Assembly (NCBI GenBank): GCA_034003585.1
Contig: JAVEYH010000140.1
Span: 1-8,502 of the forward strand
Source: JAPXSY01 sp034003585
GTDB taxonomy: Bacteria; Verrucomicrobiota; Kiritimatiellia; RFP12; UBA1067
DNA: 8,502 nt
Direction: 5' to 3'
Below are positions 8,358 to 8,502 of the stretch, piece after piece. The notes under the pieces were generated by a model that searched no databases, was not told the DNA's origin, and saw only the letters and a list, made by a program, of their open reading frames with translations. Numbering within the stretch: the first letter of the stretch is position 1; each line of letters opens with the position of its first letter. The position numbers and the translations under genes are program-made.

Positions 8358-8392
8358 GTGCCTCTATGCAAAATTAGAATTGCTGTACCGCG

Positions 8393-8502
8393 TCAGCCGT
8401 ACGCGCCGAAACCGAAAAACCAGTGTTTTTTGGCGAAGCGGTAAGCCCAGGAGGTTTCGGGCAGGGGATCGCCGCCATGGTTGTGGCAGCCGAGAATCGG
8501 AC
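8393..8502 (-). CDS. 3' end of an unidentified gene, truncated by the window edge
   Basis: The last 35 codons of a minus-strand gene run in from the right edge and end in TGA (complement of 8393-8395). The visible tail contains GCHNHGGDPLPETSWAYRF and ends KKHWFFGFGAYG. Its amino-acid composition (aromatic, Gly and His rich, few Arg/Ser runs) looks protein-like, unlike the other two minus frames here, and the terminator at 8330-8357 follows at a suitable distance. I do not recognise the family. It is probably co-oriented with the serine hydrolase; the gap between them is 76 nt. Confidence 0.5.
   Translation of the reverse strand, partial: PILGCHNHGGDPLPETSWAYRFAKKHWFFGFGAYG

Noticed and set aside
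7781..8377. A 198-codon plus-strand frame opposite the serine hydrolase
   Set aside because: It is antisense to a gene with an intact SxxK, Tyr and HTG motif set. Its Ser/Ala/Arg-rich translation has no motifs.

Overview
The window is GC-rich and looks like a chromosomal segment of a free-living or gut-associated bacterium of the PVC group (Verrucomicrobiota, Kiritimatiellota or Lentisphaerota). This placement is inferred. It rests on twin-arginine-exported sugar oxidoreductase and lyase homologues, a large secreted beta-helix protein, a DUF5684-type membrane protein, and short degenerate intergenic repeats of a kind I associate with such genomes. No RNA gene, CRISPR array, insertion sequence or phage gene was found.

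Layout. Bases 1-253 hold no convincing gene. Bases 254-1225 hold three small, closely packed plus-strand genes: a DUF5684-like membrane protein, a 64-residue cysteine-containing protein, and a hotdog thioesterase whose GTG start overlaps the preceding stop by 4 nt. Bases 1226-1558 are a repeat-rich spacer with a REP-like hairpin, a short CACAAAGG repeat, a degenerate CGNNNN hexamer array and a candidate terminator. A strong sigma70-type promoter (1559-1587) then begins a three-gene plus-strand operon: a Tat-exported Gfo/Idh/MocA oxidoreductase (1665-3107), a Tat-exported, probably lipid-anchored DHDPS/NAL-family protein (3173-4309), and a Sec-secreted parallel beta-helix protein with a C-terminal beta-sandwich-like region (4322-7105). 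A convergent minus-strand gene (7141-8316) encodes an exported beta-lactamase-fold serine hydrolase. The last 110 bases hold the 3' end of another minus-strand gene and its likely terminator.

How the genes may work together. All three operon products carry export signals, as does the facing hydrolase. The reading I favour is an extracytoplasmic carbohydrate-processing module: the beta-helix protein acts on a glycan, while the oxidoreductase and lyase-like protein act on released sugars or sugar acids outside the cytoplasm. Both small-molecule enzymes appear to lack one canonical catalytic residue (Asn for Asp in the Gfo/Idh protein; Thr for the Schiff-base-pathway Tyr in the DHDPS-like protein), so their chemistry may differ from the family norm. 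Substrates cannot be read from the sequence.
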